A DNA stretch of 23,579 nucleotides. It comes from a virus. The translations under genes were made by a program, and so were the position numbers. Location of the stretch: positions 1 through 23,579 of the IMG/VR virus record IMGVR_UViG_3300034013_000199; one strand, written 5' to 3'. Positions 1 through 4,931 of the stretch are shown one piece after another. The notes below the pieces were generated by a model. The model searched no databases and had not been told where the DNA came from. It saw nothing but the letters and a program-made list of their open reading frames with translations. How positions within the stretch are numbered: the first letter of the stretch is position 1; each line of letters begins with the position of its first letter.

Positions 1-426
1 TATAACCACGGCCTGGACTTCGTACCCCGCAGATTCCAAGTCAGAATGCACCTCGTCGAATACCATCCCTCCATTCCAATTAAGCAACCCAAAAACATTT
101 TCCCCCACGATGTACTTTGGTTTAATTTCTCGTATTGCTCTAAGCATTTGTGGCCATAAATGGCGTTCATCTTCTTTCCCTTTGCGTTGTCCCGCATTTG
201 AATATGGTTGACATGGGAATCCCCCAGTGAGAATGTCAATTTTGTTTGCATATTTTTTAAAATCTGTTTTTGTTATGTCGTTAAATGATTCTGCGTTGGG
301 CCAGTAATGCTTTAGCACTCGCTGCCCGAAAGGATTCCATTCGCAATGAAATTTATTCTCCCATCCCATCCACTCGGCTGCAAGGTCAAAGCCTCCAATT
401 CCCGAAAATAAACTGCCGTGCCTCAT
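1..426 (-). CDS. C5 cytosine DNA methyltransferase (partial, C-terminus outside the window)
   Basis: The N-terminal 142 residues of an AdoMet-dependent DNA (cytosine-5) methyltransferase are present; the gene runs off the left edge. Near the N-terminus is the AdoMet-binding motif I (GSLFSGIGGFDLA). About 70 residues in is the catalytic motif IV GGFPCQPYS, with the cysteine that attacks C6 of cytosine. Motif VI (VGENVFGLL) follows. The ATG overlaps the stop of the upstream small gene as ATGA, so the two are translationally coupled. No restriction endonuclease is visible, so this is probably an orphan phage methyltransferase that modifies phage DNA against host restriction; that role is inferred. 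The missing part should hold the target-recognition domain, so the methylated site cannot be guessed. Confidence 0.93.
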   Translation of the reverse strand, partial: MRHGSLFSGIGGFDLAAEWMGWENKFHCEWNPFGQRVLKHYWPNAESFNDITKTDFKKYANKIDILTGGFPCQPYSNAGQRKGKEDERHLWPQMLRAIREIKPKYIVGENVFGLLNWNGGMVFDEVHSDLESAGYEVQAVVI

Positions 427-617
427 TCCTTTATTGCATAAGTTACCTCAATCCCAAAAGCGTTATGCCCTAGCGTTGTTTCCTTAAACGCCTTTTTCAT
501 AACTTTCACCCATTGCGCTTCTGGCAAACTGATCCCCTGGATAAATTCCTGTATTTCGGTGCTGTTGTAGCTTTTATCGGTGTGTTCTATTTCTACTGTG
601 ATTACAAATGTTTTCAT
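423..617 (-). CDS. Small hypothetical protein (64 aa)
   Basis: I do not recognise this protein. The open frame extends to 650, but that first codon is TTG and lies inside the upstream gene. I take the internal ATG at 615-617 (MKTFVITVEIEH), 17 bases after the upstream stop and preceded by AAGG. The protein alternates hydrophobic and charged residues like a small alpha/beta fold, with no signal peptide or membrane segment. Its stop overlaps the methyltransferase start (ATGA), which supports its being real and co-expressed. A single-stranded-nucleic-acid or accessory role cannot be shown. Confidence 0.7.
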   Translation of the reverse strand: MKTFVITVEIEHTDKSYNSTEIQEFIQGISLPEAQWVKVMKKAFKETTLGHNAFGIEVTYAIKE

Positions 618-634
618 TTTTTGCCTTGTTTTAA

Positions 635-898
635 TTAAGTTAAATCCCAAAAATTCTCGCTTATAATTTGATTAAACTCTGTTGGAATATCCTTAATTCT
701 ACTAACTTTTTGCTTAAACATTAATAATGTATCCGCTTGTCCATTAGCATAAGCGTTTAATTCTCGTTCCTTCTCTATTTCTTTGGCTTGTTTTAATATG
801 TCAATGTTTATAATTCCATCTCCATAAAAATCTTTAAGGTAATTTGCCATTTCAATAGCATACCACTCCACTGCCGTTTCTTTTTTTTCGTTTTTCAT
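635..898 (-). CDS. Small hypothetical protein, TAVEW family (87 aa)
   Basis: Function unknown. The N-terminus (ETAVEWYAIEMANYL) closely matches that of the 76-aa protein at 3008-3238 (QTAVEWFAMEMGKLF). The similarity extends to the DNA: the bases coding for ETAVEW and its flank are nearly the same at 862-898 and 3203-3238. After this shared start the two diverge, although both continue as charged helices containing a QAKE(I/M)xKE stretch. It starts at an ATG overlapping the stop of the 48-aa HTH gene (ATGA). The protein is likely cytosolic and helical. I read it as one member of a small paralogous set spread through this operon by duplication. Confidence 0.75.
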   Translation of the reverse strand: MKNEKKETAVEWYAIEMANYLKDFYGDGIINIDILKQAKEIEKERELNAYANGQADTLLMFKQKVSRIKDIPTEFNQIISENFWDLT

Positions 899-1041
899 TT
901 CTTCATACTTAAAATGTACCTAACCCCCGACTGGCTGTAACCCAACCGCTCGGAAATCTCCCTAATAGAATACTTTAGATCTTGCCGCATAATCAAAACG
1001 GCGTATTGTTTCGGCGTGTAGCCGTTTAAATTTAGTCTCAT
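895..1041 (-). CDS. Small helix-turn-helix DNA-binding protein (48 aa)
   Basis: This 48-codon gene has ATGA overlaps at both ends: its start overlaps the helicase stop and its stop overlaps the start of the 87-aa gene. The middle reads as one helix-turn-helix of the sigma-70 region 4 / resolvase type, with SIREISERLGYSQSGVRYIL at about residues 26-45 (recognition helix SQSGVRYIL). An N-terminal segment (YTPKQYAVLIMRQ) resembles the first helix of such domains. It is basic and has no other domain. Likely a DNA-binding regulator or a partner of the neighbouring replication proteins; the target is unknown. The double start-stop coupling and clean HTH make a chance ORF unlikely. Confidence 0.8.
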   Translation of the reverse strand: MRLNLNGYTPKQYAVLIMRQDLKYSIREISERLGYSQSGVRYILSMKK

Positions 1042-2429
1042 AATTTTACTATAAAGTTTTTAACTGCGCCACCTTCGGCAAATTCTCGTTCTCTGCGATT
1101 GGTATAGCCCTGCGTGTAGCCTTTTGCATCCCAAAACCTACGCAACTCGCTGTAATTGGCGTAATACAATACCCGCTCAATAAATGCCTGTTTGTAATTT
1201 TTTCGGCTTTTAAGTTCCCATAAATCGGCTGGCGTTTTGGCAATCTCAAACAGATAGCGGCCGTTGAGTTTTTCGTAGGCCATCAATTCCAAACTACCGC
1301 GCTCGGCTTTCTTTTCCGTTGCAAATATCTCACCGCAAAACTCACAGAAGCGAGCGGATGCGTAAAGCACAGCGCCGCAGCAGGGGCAATCCTTAACAGG
1401 TGCAACGCCTTGGCCTTTCTTTTGCTCCATTCCAGCGAATGCCTTGCCCCAATCGCGTGCCTCCTGCCAGAATCCTAAGCGGTGCACATTCTCCCCAAAG
1501 TCGAGGATAGTGAACTCTTTTTTACTCGCTGTCGGCCGCGATCCACGCCCCACCATTTGCAGCCAAAGCGCTACGGATTTTGTAGCCCTGTTTACAACTA
1601 CAACCTCAATATCTGGGCAGTCAAAGCCAGTAGTTGCAATTCCGCAGTTAACGAGGATTCCGTATTTGCTACAAATAAAATCCTGTATTAAATCGGCTCT
1701 TTCGTATGCGCTTTGTTTTGAATGTACAGCGTAAACTCTGCCCACCCCCAACTCCTTGGCAAAAGCCTCAGCGGTATTTATTGTGGCCTCAATGTTCACA
1801 CAAAAAACAATCGCTTTCTTTTCCCTCCAACGCTTGCAAAACTCCTGCACAACTCCCTCATAAACTTTCGGGCGGTTGAAAGCGTCATCCAATCCCTGCG
1901 CTGTAAATTCGCCCATTCTGCTGGCAATTTTGGAGGTGTCCACTGGATGCATTGCGTAGGTGATTGGGTTGCAGAGATATCCCTGCGCAATCAGTTCCCC
2001 AATCCCTACCGAGTTGATCAAGCGCCCATAGCTTTGCGCCATCGGCGGCTTACTTACAGGCGTTGCAGTTGCGCCGATCACAAAGCCATCAAACCCATCC
2101 AGAATTTTGCGAAAATTTCCAATGTGGGCCTCATCAATCACAAGCAAATCGTAACTGCTTAAATCCACCTTGCCTCTCTTTATTGCGTTGTTAAGCGTCT
2201 CCACCATCAAGATATCACAGCGGTTCAGTTTGCCTGCTTGGCTGAGCAGTTCGCGCCTGTGGGTTACAATTGCCACCCTGCGCCCCTTTTCCAACACCCT
2301 GCGCACAATCTCAGAAAAAACAACCGTTTTACCCGCTCCAGTGGGAAGGCACAACACAACCCGCTTAGCCTCCTTAAAAGCCCCGCGGATCTCATCAACT
2401 GCGGTCAATTGGTACGGCCTTAGTTGCAT
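1038..2429 (-). CDS. Superfamily 2 DEAD/DEAH-type helicase with C-terminal zinc ribbon
   Basis: A 463-aa ATP-dependent SF2 helicase. Visible motifs: Q-like LRPYQLTAV near the start, motif I PTGAGKT (29-35), motif II DEAH (99-102), motif III GATATP (119-124), the IVFCVN and NCGIATTGFDCP regions of the second RecA-like domain, and motif VI QMVGRGSR (291-298). A zinc ribbon follows, with Cys348/Cys351 and Cys362/Cys365. This architecture is common in phage replication and recombination helicases and could unwind DNA or branched intermediates. It starts 10 bases inside the end of the DnaA-like gene, so the two are co-translated. I infer a role in phage replication. A restriction-type translocase is less likely because no nuclease or HsdR extension is present. 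Confidence 0.93.
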   Translation of the reverse strand: MQLRPYQLTAVDEIRGAFKEAKRVVLCLPTGAGKTVVFSEIVRRVLEKGRRVAIVTHRRELLSQAGKLNRCDILMVETLNNAIKRGKVDLSSYDLLVIDEAHIGNFRKILDGFDGFVIGATATPVSKPPMAQSYGRLINSVGIGELIAQGYLCNPITYAMHPVDTSKIASRMGEFTAQGLDDAFNRPKVYEGVVQEFCKRWREKKAIVFCVNIEATINTAEAFAKELGVGRVYAVHSKQSAYERADLIQDFICSKYGILVNCGIATTGFDCPDIEVVVVNRATKSVALWLQMVGRGSRPTASKKEFTILDFGENVHRLGFWQEARDWGKAFAGMEQKKGQGVAPVKDCPCCGAVLYASARFCEFCGEIFATEKKAERGSLELMAYEKLNGRYLFEIAKTPADLWELKSRKNYKQAFIERVLYYANYSELRRFWDAKGYTQGYTNRREREFAEGGAVKNFIVKL

Positions 2430-2863
2430 ATCCCGAGCAGCTCCTTTACTGTGTTGTAAATCTTCTGCACTGATTTATCGTATTCCAAAAAATCCCGCAT
2501 CCTGCTATAACTGTTAATTGCTGTCGAGTGATCACGGCCCAAGCGTCTGCCAATCTCTGAATATCTCAGGGCGTAGTGCTGGCGCAAAATATATACCAAC
2601 ATATGCCGGGCATCCTTAATGTCGCCCTCCCTGGAAGTGCTTAGCAACTGCGCAGGGGTTACATCGCAGGCAATGCAAACGGATTGCATAACCTTGGCGA
2701 AGTCATCCATTTTGCTGGTGAATTTAACCTGTGGGCGAAGTAGCTCGTTTTTTAATCGAACCACCTCGGCCTCATATTTGGATGTCATTTGCAGGATGCG
2801 CATTTGTAGCTCTTTATTCTCCCGTCTCGCTCTGCTGTATAGTTGTAAATAATCTGTAATCAT
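2420..2863 (-). CDS. Stand-alone DnaA domain IV protein with N-terminal coiled coil
   Basis: A 147-aa protein. Residues about 10-45 (RARRENKELQ... VVRLKNELL) look like a coiled coil. Residues about 50-145 match the DnaA C-terminal DNA-binding domain: DIKDARHMLVYILRQ, then YSEIGRRLGRDHSTAINSY. DHST (111-114) aligns with the DHTT signature of DnaA that contacts the DnaA box; the histidine that follows in E. coli DnaA is Asn here. There is no AAA+ domain, so it cannot act as a complete ATP-dependent initiator. I infer that it binds DnaA boxes as a phage origin-binding or regulatory protein, dimerising through the coiled coil. It lies directly upstream of the helicase gene, and an exact DnaA box sits in the promoter of this operon (4625-4633). 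Confidence 0.9.
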   Translation of the reverse strand: MITDYLQLYSRARRENKELQMRILQMTSKYEAEVVRLKNELLRPQVKFTSKMDDFAKVMQSVCIACDVTPAQLLSTSREGDIKDARHMLVYILRQHYALRYSEIGRRLGRDHSTAINSYSRMRDFLEYDKSVQKIYNTVKELLGICN

Positions 2864-3011
2864 TTGGCTTTATTATTGAATGTCTGGATAGTTCGTACTG
2901 CTCTGCAACTTTTATATATTCCCTCATTTTATCGCGCTCTTCGATGTTAGTAATCATAAAGCAGGCATTGTAAATGTGTAGGGAGATTGTTTGTTCTGGT
3001 AGGTCAATCAT
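2814..3011 (-). CDS. Small hypothetical protein (65 aa)
   Basis: Not recognised. A 65-aa protein with a mixed N-terminal part (LPEQTISLHIYNACFMI) and a charged helix (NIEERDKMREYIKVAEQYEL). It has one of the strongest Shine-Dalgarno sequences in the window: GGAGGTGA with 6 bases between GGAGG and ATG, encoded by the last codons of the preceding gene, whose stop overlaps this start (ATGA). Its 3' end overlaps the DnaA-like gene by 50 bases. That long overlap is unusual. It may mean that the DnaA-like gene starts further in (for example at Met21) or that the overlap controls its translation. Confidence 0.7.
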   Translation of the reverse strand: MIDLPEQTISLHIYNACFMITNIEERDKMREYIKVAEQYELSRHSIIKPNDYRLFTTIQQSETGE

Positions 3012-3238
3012 TGCTCACCTCCTCCGTGTTCTGTATGTTTAATTATGATTATTTCTTTACCTCTTAATTCTGCATCTTCTATTTCCTTTTTGTGCATTTC
3101 TTTGGCTTGTTGTTCTAATTCAAACCTTCTTTTGTGAAATTCTCCAATACAAATTATTTTACCGTGGTATTGTGCAAATAGTTTACCCATTTCCATAGCG
3201 AACCACTCCACTGCCGTCTGTTGTTTATTGTTTGTCAT
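3008..3238 (-). CDS. Small hypothetical protein, MTNNKQQTAVEW family (76 aa)
   Basis: Function unknown. The N-terminus MTNNKQQTAVEW is shared with the 68-aa protein at 3628-3834 through an exact 37-bp DNA repeat. The MTNNKQQT part also occurs at the start of the gene ending at 3441, and TAVEW in the 87-aa protein at 635-898. After the shared start it continues FAMEMGKLF and a charged helix (FELEQQAKEMHKKEIEDAELRG), then ends GGGEQ. Those last codons carry the Shine-Dalgarno sequence of the next gene. Its own start overlaps the previous stop (ATGA) but has only a degenerate SD (GAAGAACAGC). Likely a soluble cytosolic protein. Confidence 0.78.
   Translation of the reverse strand: MTNNKQQTAVEWFAMEMGKLFAQYHGKIICIGEFHKRRFELEQQAKEMHKKEIEDAELRGKEIIIIKHTEHGGGEQ
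3012..3025 (-). promoter_or_regulatory. Strong Shine-Dalgarno encoded in the preceding gene's tail
   Basis: Reads GGAGGAGGTGAGCA directly before the ATG at 3009-3011, with 6 bases between the nearest GGAGG and ATG. It is also the codons for the GGGEQ tail of the upstream protein. Most other starts in the window lack such a site. Confidence 0.8.
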
Positions 3239-3242
3239 TGCT
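3206..3242. repeat. 37-bp direct repeat, copy A (start region of a small gene)
   Basis: Identical over 37 bases to 3802-3838. It covers the first 11 codons (MTNNKQQTAVE) of the minus-strand gene plus 4 bases upstream of its ATG. A 20-bp core recurs at 3622-3641. A degenerate copy of the coding part is present at 862-898. Confidence 0.95.
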
Positions 3243-3444
3243 GTTCTTCTTTAATCCAGTAAAAATCTAATAGGGTTCTCATAAAAAAACGCTTAATTAA
3301 ATTAGGTTTTATGTAAGTAGCAAAAGCAATTGAACAATATGGTTTATTTGTACCTAAACGATACCATCCTACTATCTTTTTTGGCTTTGGTGGAGCGATA
3401 GTTGTTCCTATGTCTTCTAACCACTCTTTGCTAGTTTGTTTCAT
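3235..3444 (-). CDS. Small hypothetical protein (69 aa)
   Basis: Not recognised. The N-terminus (MKQTSKEWLEDIGTT) is followed by a basic, aromatic middle (PPKPKKIVGWYRLGTNKPYC, FMRTLLDFYWIKEEQQ). The start overlaps the upstream stop as ATGA and is preceded by GGAGGAGGTAAGCA, a strong SD. Its own C-terminus EEQQ sits where neighbouring genes end in GGGEQ or GGGKQ, so the junction sequence is a degraded copy of the SD-bearing junction. Probably a small cytosolic early protein. Confidence 0.72.
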   Translation of the reverse strand: MKQTSKEWLEDIGTTIAPPKPKKIVGWYRLGTNKPYCSIAFATYIKPNLIKRFFMRTLLDFYWIKEEQQ

Positions 3445-3641
3445 TGCTTACCTCCTCCGTAGGTTAAAATTTCCTCGTTATTTGCTATTCTTTTAGTTCC
3501 AATACTTTGCTCCCATCTACATTTATGTTTTCTAAAATCTTCTGCTTCTTCTTCTGTGCCGTATAATAAATGTGTACCCCAACTATTTATAGTAATTAAC
3601 CAATAATTTTTATCAGGTGTTTGTTGTTTATTGTTTGTCAT
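3441..3641 (-). CDS. Small hypothetical protein, MTNNKQQT start (66 aa)
   Basis: The frame is open to 3677, but its first codon there is TTG. The start at ATG 3639-3641 is set by homology: MTNNKQQT is shared with two neighbouring genes and coded by a 20-bp identical stretch. The body (NYWLITINSWGTHLLYGTEEEAEDFRKHKCRWEQS) resembles small proteins with a beta hairpin followed by a helix; TEEEAEDFRKHK is a typical helix. It ends GGGKQ, with the SD of the next gene coded in the tail. Unlike its neighbours it has GGAG immediately before the ATG, apparently after a 10-base deletion of the junction, so its translation may be weaker. Function unknown. Confidence 0.72.
   Translation of the reverse strand: MTNNKQQTPDKNYWLITINSWGTHLLYGTEEEAEDFRKHKCRWEQSIGTKRIANNEEILTYGGGKQ
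3445..3458 (-). promoter_or_regulatory. Strong Shine-Dalgarno encoded in the preceding gene's tail
   Basis: Reads GGAGGAGGTAAGCA before the ATG at 3442-3444, spacing 6. It codes the GGGKQ tail of the upstream protein. Confidence 0.8.
3622..3641. repeat. Partial copy (20 bp) of the start-region repeat
   Basis: The 20 bases coding MTNNKQQ here match the cores of the repeats at 3206-3242 and 3802-3838. Similarity ends abruptly on both sides. Downstream in the gene the codons change from TAVE to TPDK, and upstream the junction lacks the SD-bearing 10 bases found at 3445-3454. Confidence 0.9.
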
Positions 3642-3834
3642 CTCCGTAGGTTTTGTTATAGTATTCATTAAAGTCAACTTTCATTAGACCAGACTCCCAA
3701 CTTTTTATATGTTGGTCTTTTTGCATTTCTTTAAAATGTTCAATTTCCATTTTATGAAGTGATAAATCAAACCCATATTCAATTAAATGGTTTATTAATT
3801 GCTCCACTGCCGTCTGTTGTTTATTGTTTGTCAT
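3628..3834 (-). CDS. Small hypothetical protein, MTNNKQQTAVE family (68 aa)
   Basis: Shares MTNNKQQTAVE with the protein at 3008-3238 through an exact 37-bp repeat, then diverges completely (QLINHLIEYGFDLSLHKMEIEHFKEMQKDQ), so only the start region is common. It has the best SD in the window, AAAGGAGGTGA, which pairs with 11 consecutive bases of the usual 16S rRNA 3' end and sits 6 bases (from GGAGG) before the ATG. The C-terminus GDDKQ is read through the start of the next gene, because the junction appears to have lost 10 bases. Function unknown. Confidence 0.75.
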   Translation of the reverse strand: MTNNKQQTAVEQLINHLIEYGFDLSLHKMEIEHFKEMQKDQHIKSWESGLMKVDFNEYYNKTYGDDKQ

Positions 3835-3838
3835 TGCT
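3802..3838. repeat. 37-bp direct repeat, copy B (start region of a small gene)
   Basis: Identical to 3206-3242. Each copy places the same start codon context and the same first 11 codons on an otherwise unrelated small gene. Confidence 0.95.
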
Positions 3839-4196
3839 CACCTCCTTTGTTTTTCGCCCTGTGCCTTGCTTTTCTAACTCTTGCCTGCTCTCTTCTGATT
3901 GATTCCTTTGCTTCCAGTGCAAACAATTTCTGCAACGCCGCTGCCAAATCATTCTCAGCAATGAGCAAACGCTTGGCACAATCCTGCCCGCGATCTTCCC
4001 ACGTTTTTGCTTTGTCTTTTTCTGCTCTGGCTTCAGCTTGCAGGTCGAGCATTGTCGTTTCCTGTTTCCAAAGTTGCGATGTTTTGCGATTTAATTCCCT
4101 GCCCAATCCGCGCACCTGAGCGCGTGAGGCATTGATGGCAAGCCCGAGCACGATCGTGCTGCCTGCCGTTGCTGCGGTTAAGATTTCAATTATCAT
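3831..4196 (-). CDS. Membrane-anchored coiled-coil protein (121 aa)
   Basis: Residues about 3-22 (IEILTAATAGSTIVLGLAIN) form one transmembrane helix. The remainder is a long charged helix likely to form a coiled coil (LNRKTSQLWKQETTMLDLQAEARAEKDK ... LIAENDLAAALQKL), ending in a strongly basic tail (RREQARVRKARHRAKNKGG). The topology is probably N-terminal anchor with the coiled coil inside, given the basic C-terminus. It is the third of three membrane proteins that open this operon, coupled to the previous gene by ATGA. Because it is expressed with early genes it is more likely a host-takeover or superinfection factor than a lysis protein; that is inference. Its last codons provide the strong SD of the next gene. 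Confidence 0.72.
   Translation of the reverse strand: MIIEILTAATAGSTIVLGLAINASRAQVRGLGRELNRKTSQLWKQETTMLDLQAEARAEKDKAKTWEDRGQDCAKRLLIAENDLAAALQKLFALEAKESIRREQARVRKARHRAKNKGGEQ
3835..3848 (-). promoter_or_regulatory. Extended Shine-Dalgarno encoded in the preceding gene's tail
   Basis: Reads AAAGGAGGTGAGCA before the ATG at 3832-3834. AAAGGAGGTGA is complementary to the standard 16S rRNA tail over 11 bases, the longest such match I found in the window. It codes the end (KGGEQ) of the 121-aa membrane protein. Confidence 0.82.
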
Positions 4197-4378
4197 TTTG
4201 AATTATCGTTTTTTATTACAAGGTTTAAAACATACAAAGCGGCCACGCAAAGCATAAAAGAAAAGCGAGCGCTTTCTGGCCACGTCAACGGGTTAAATTG
4301 CCCCGATACAAATACAAAGCCTGCATAGGTGATCAGCAGGGCCTGCACAAAGCAGAGCATAGTGGTGCGGATGCTCAT
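4193..4378 (-). CDS. Small two-helix membrane protein (61 aa)
   Basis: Two hydrophobic segments, about residues 7-25 (MLCFVQALLITYAGFVFVS) and 39-55 (FSFMLCVAALYVLNLVI), joined by a short loop with Pro and Trp (NPLTWPESAR). It resembles holin-like or superinfection-exclusion proteins in size and topology only. ATGA overlaps at both ends tie it to its neighbours. Its position in the early operon rather than the lysis block argues against a true holin. Function unknown. Confidence 0.7.
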   Translation of the reverse strand: MSIRTTMLCFVQALLITYAGFVFVSGQFNPLTWPESARFSFMLCVAALYVLNLVIKNDNSK

Positions 4379-4590
4379 TTGTCGCCCCTCCCTCTGTACA
4401 TTCTGCGTTGTACAAGCATTTGCGTGAACTCATCAAACTCAGGGCGAAATTCATCGCGCTCAAATTTGTAGGGCTCGGCTTCAGGGGTTTCGATTCTGCG
4501 CTTTTTGTTGCGGCGAATTACGTGAGCGCAGTAGGCCACCGCAATGGTAGCAGGCGCTAAAATGATTGGGTAAATAATATCTAAACTCAT
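4375..4590 (-). CDS. Small single-span membrane protein, first gene of the early operon (71 aa)
   Basis: Residues about 3-24 (LDIIYPIILAPATIAVAYCAHV) make one transmembrane helix. A basic stretch (RRNKKRR) follows, which predicts a cytoplasmic C-terminus, then an acidic and aromatic tail (PYKFERDEFRPEFDEFTQML). It follows the promoter at 4611-4640 with a leader of about 15 bases, so it is the first product of the leftward operon. Its last codons contain GGGAGG, which may serve the next gene. Family not recognised. Confidence 0.72.
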   Translation of the reverse strand: MSLDIIYPIILAPATIAVAYCAHVIRRNKKRRIETPEAEPYKFERDEFRPEFDEFTQMLVQRRMYRGRGDK

Positions 4591-4610
4591 AATGTGGTGC
4601 TATGTGGTTG

Positions 4611-4640
4611 CAAATATAAAGGCATTATCCACAAAACAAA
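4611..4640 (-). promoter_or_regulatory. Promoter of the leftward early operon
   Basis: The minus strand carries TTTG (4640-4637), 18 bases, then TATATTTG (4618-4611). This matches the Bacteroidota sigma-ABfr pattern of a TTTG -33 element and a TAnnTTTG -7 box. Transcription would start near 4605, about 15 bases before the ATG of the first gene at 4590. An exact DnaA box lies between the two elements. Confidence 0.72.
4625..4633 (+). promoter_or_regulatory. Exact DnaA box (TTATCCACA) inside the early promoter
   Basis: TTATCCACA matches the DnaA box consensus TTATNCACA at all positions. It lies between the -33 and -7 elements of the promoter that drives the operon encoding the DnaA domain IV protein, in an AT-rich intergenic stretch. 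Host DnaA or the phage DnaA-like protein bound here would be expected to affect transcription, or the site may mark a replication origin. I found only this one exact copy in the intergenic region. Confidence 0.7.
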
Positions 4641-4649
4641 ATAAATTTG

Positions 4650-4682
4650 AAAAAAAAATGCCCCGAGCCGAAACCCGAGGCA
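4650..4682 (-). terminator. Intrinsic terminator of the HTH regulator gene
   Basis: On the minus strand TGCCTCGGG (4682-4674), loop TTTCGG, then CTCGGGGCA (4667-4659) form a 9-bp stem including two G-T wobbles. Nine T residues (4658-4650) follow. It lies 30 bases beyond the stop of the 58-aa regulator gene and separates that transcript from the early operon promoter just downstream. Confidence 0.88.
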
Positions 4683-4712
4683 GTTAGCACCACACTAACG
4701 GCGCAAATATAC

Positions 4713-4889
4713 TCAAAGTTCTGCGAGTTTATCCTGCAATTTCCTCAACGTTTCTAAGCTCTTCGGCTCCTTTCTGCTCCAGTGAGTTAAGACGCACCGA
4801 TTCACGCCTGCAAGTGCGCAAAGTTTGGTCAGGGTTACGCCCTTTTGGATTGCCTTAATTTTTAAATCAGTTACGATATTTTTTTCCAT
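4713..4889 (-). CDS. Small Cro/CI-like helix-turn-helix regulator (58 aa)
   Basis: A 58-codon gene on its own transcript. Residues 15-45 form an XRE-type HTH: QKGVTLTKLCALAGVNRCVLTHW has the turn and recognition helix in the usual places. The final residues (SLETLRKLQDKL) form a closing helix, as in single-domain Cro or CopG-sized repressors. The ATG is preceded by a complete divergent promoter and the gene ends at a strong terminator. Together with divergent recombination genes this is the layout of a phage early switch. I infer that it binds the 42-base region 4890-4931 and represses one or both promoters. It has no dimerisation or cleavage domain, so it looks more like Cro than CI. Confidence 0.85.
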   Translation of the reverse strand: MEKNIVTDLKIKAIQKGVTLTKLCALAGVNRCVLTHWSRKEPKSLETLRKLQDKLAEL

Positions 4890-4895
4890 ATGCTA

Positions 4896-4927
4896 CAAAT
4901 TTACAAAAAAAGCGATAAATTTGCAAA
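4896..4927 (-). promoter_or_regulatory. Promoter of the HTH regulator gene
   Basis: The minus strand reads TTTG (4927-4924), exactly 20 bases, then TAAATTTG (4903-4896). This is a full match to the Bacteroidota promoter pattern. Only six bases separate the box from the ATG at 4889, so the transcript should be leaderless or nearly so. The -33 element lies within the spacer between the opposing -7 box and its ATG. Confidence 0.8.
4916..4923 (+). promoter_or_regulatory. -7 box for the rightward recombination genes
   Basis: TAAATTTG on the plus strand, 8 bases before the ATG at 4932. It forms an 8-bp perfect inverted repeat with the opposing box at 4896-4903 (spacer 12), which could also serve as an operator. 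I see no good -33 TTTG at the right distance on this strand, so it may be weak or depend on an activator. Confidence 0.6.
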
Positions 4928-4931
4928 TGTT

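Noticed and set aside
1722-2162. 146-codon plus-strand ORF opposite the helicase
   Set aside because: It is antisense to conserved helicase motifs, shows no recognisable protein features, and has no supporting start context.
3206-3838. Repeats considered as a CRISPR array
   Set aside because: Only two full copies about 600 bases apart, both lying at gene starts in frame. There are no regularly spaced spacers and no cas genes.
4642-4649. Plus-strand TAAATTTG that looks like another -7 box
   Set aside because: It overlaps the terminator and points toward a 9-codon ORF only; there is no plus-strand gene until 4932. Likely a chance match in AT-rich DNA.
4890-4931. Upstream start (ATG 4890) for the exonuclease
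   Set aside because: It would abut the divergent ATG at 4887-4889, place the -7 box within the gene, and add 14 residues with no resemblance to the family start.
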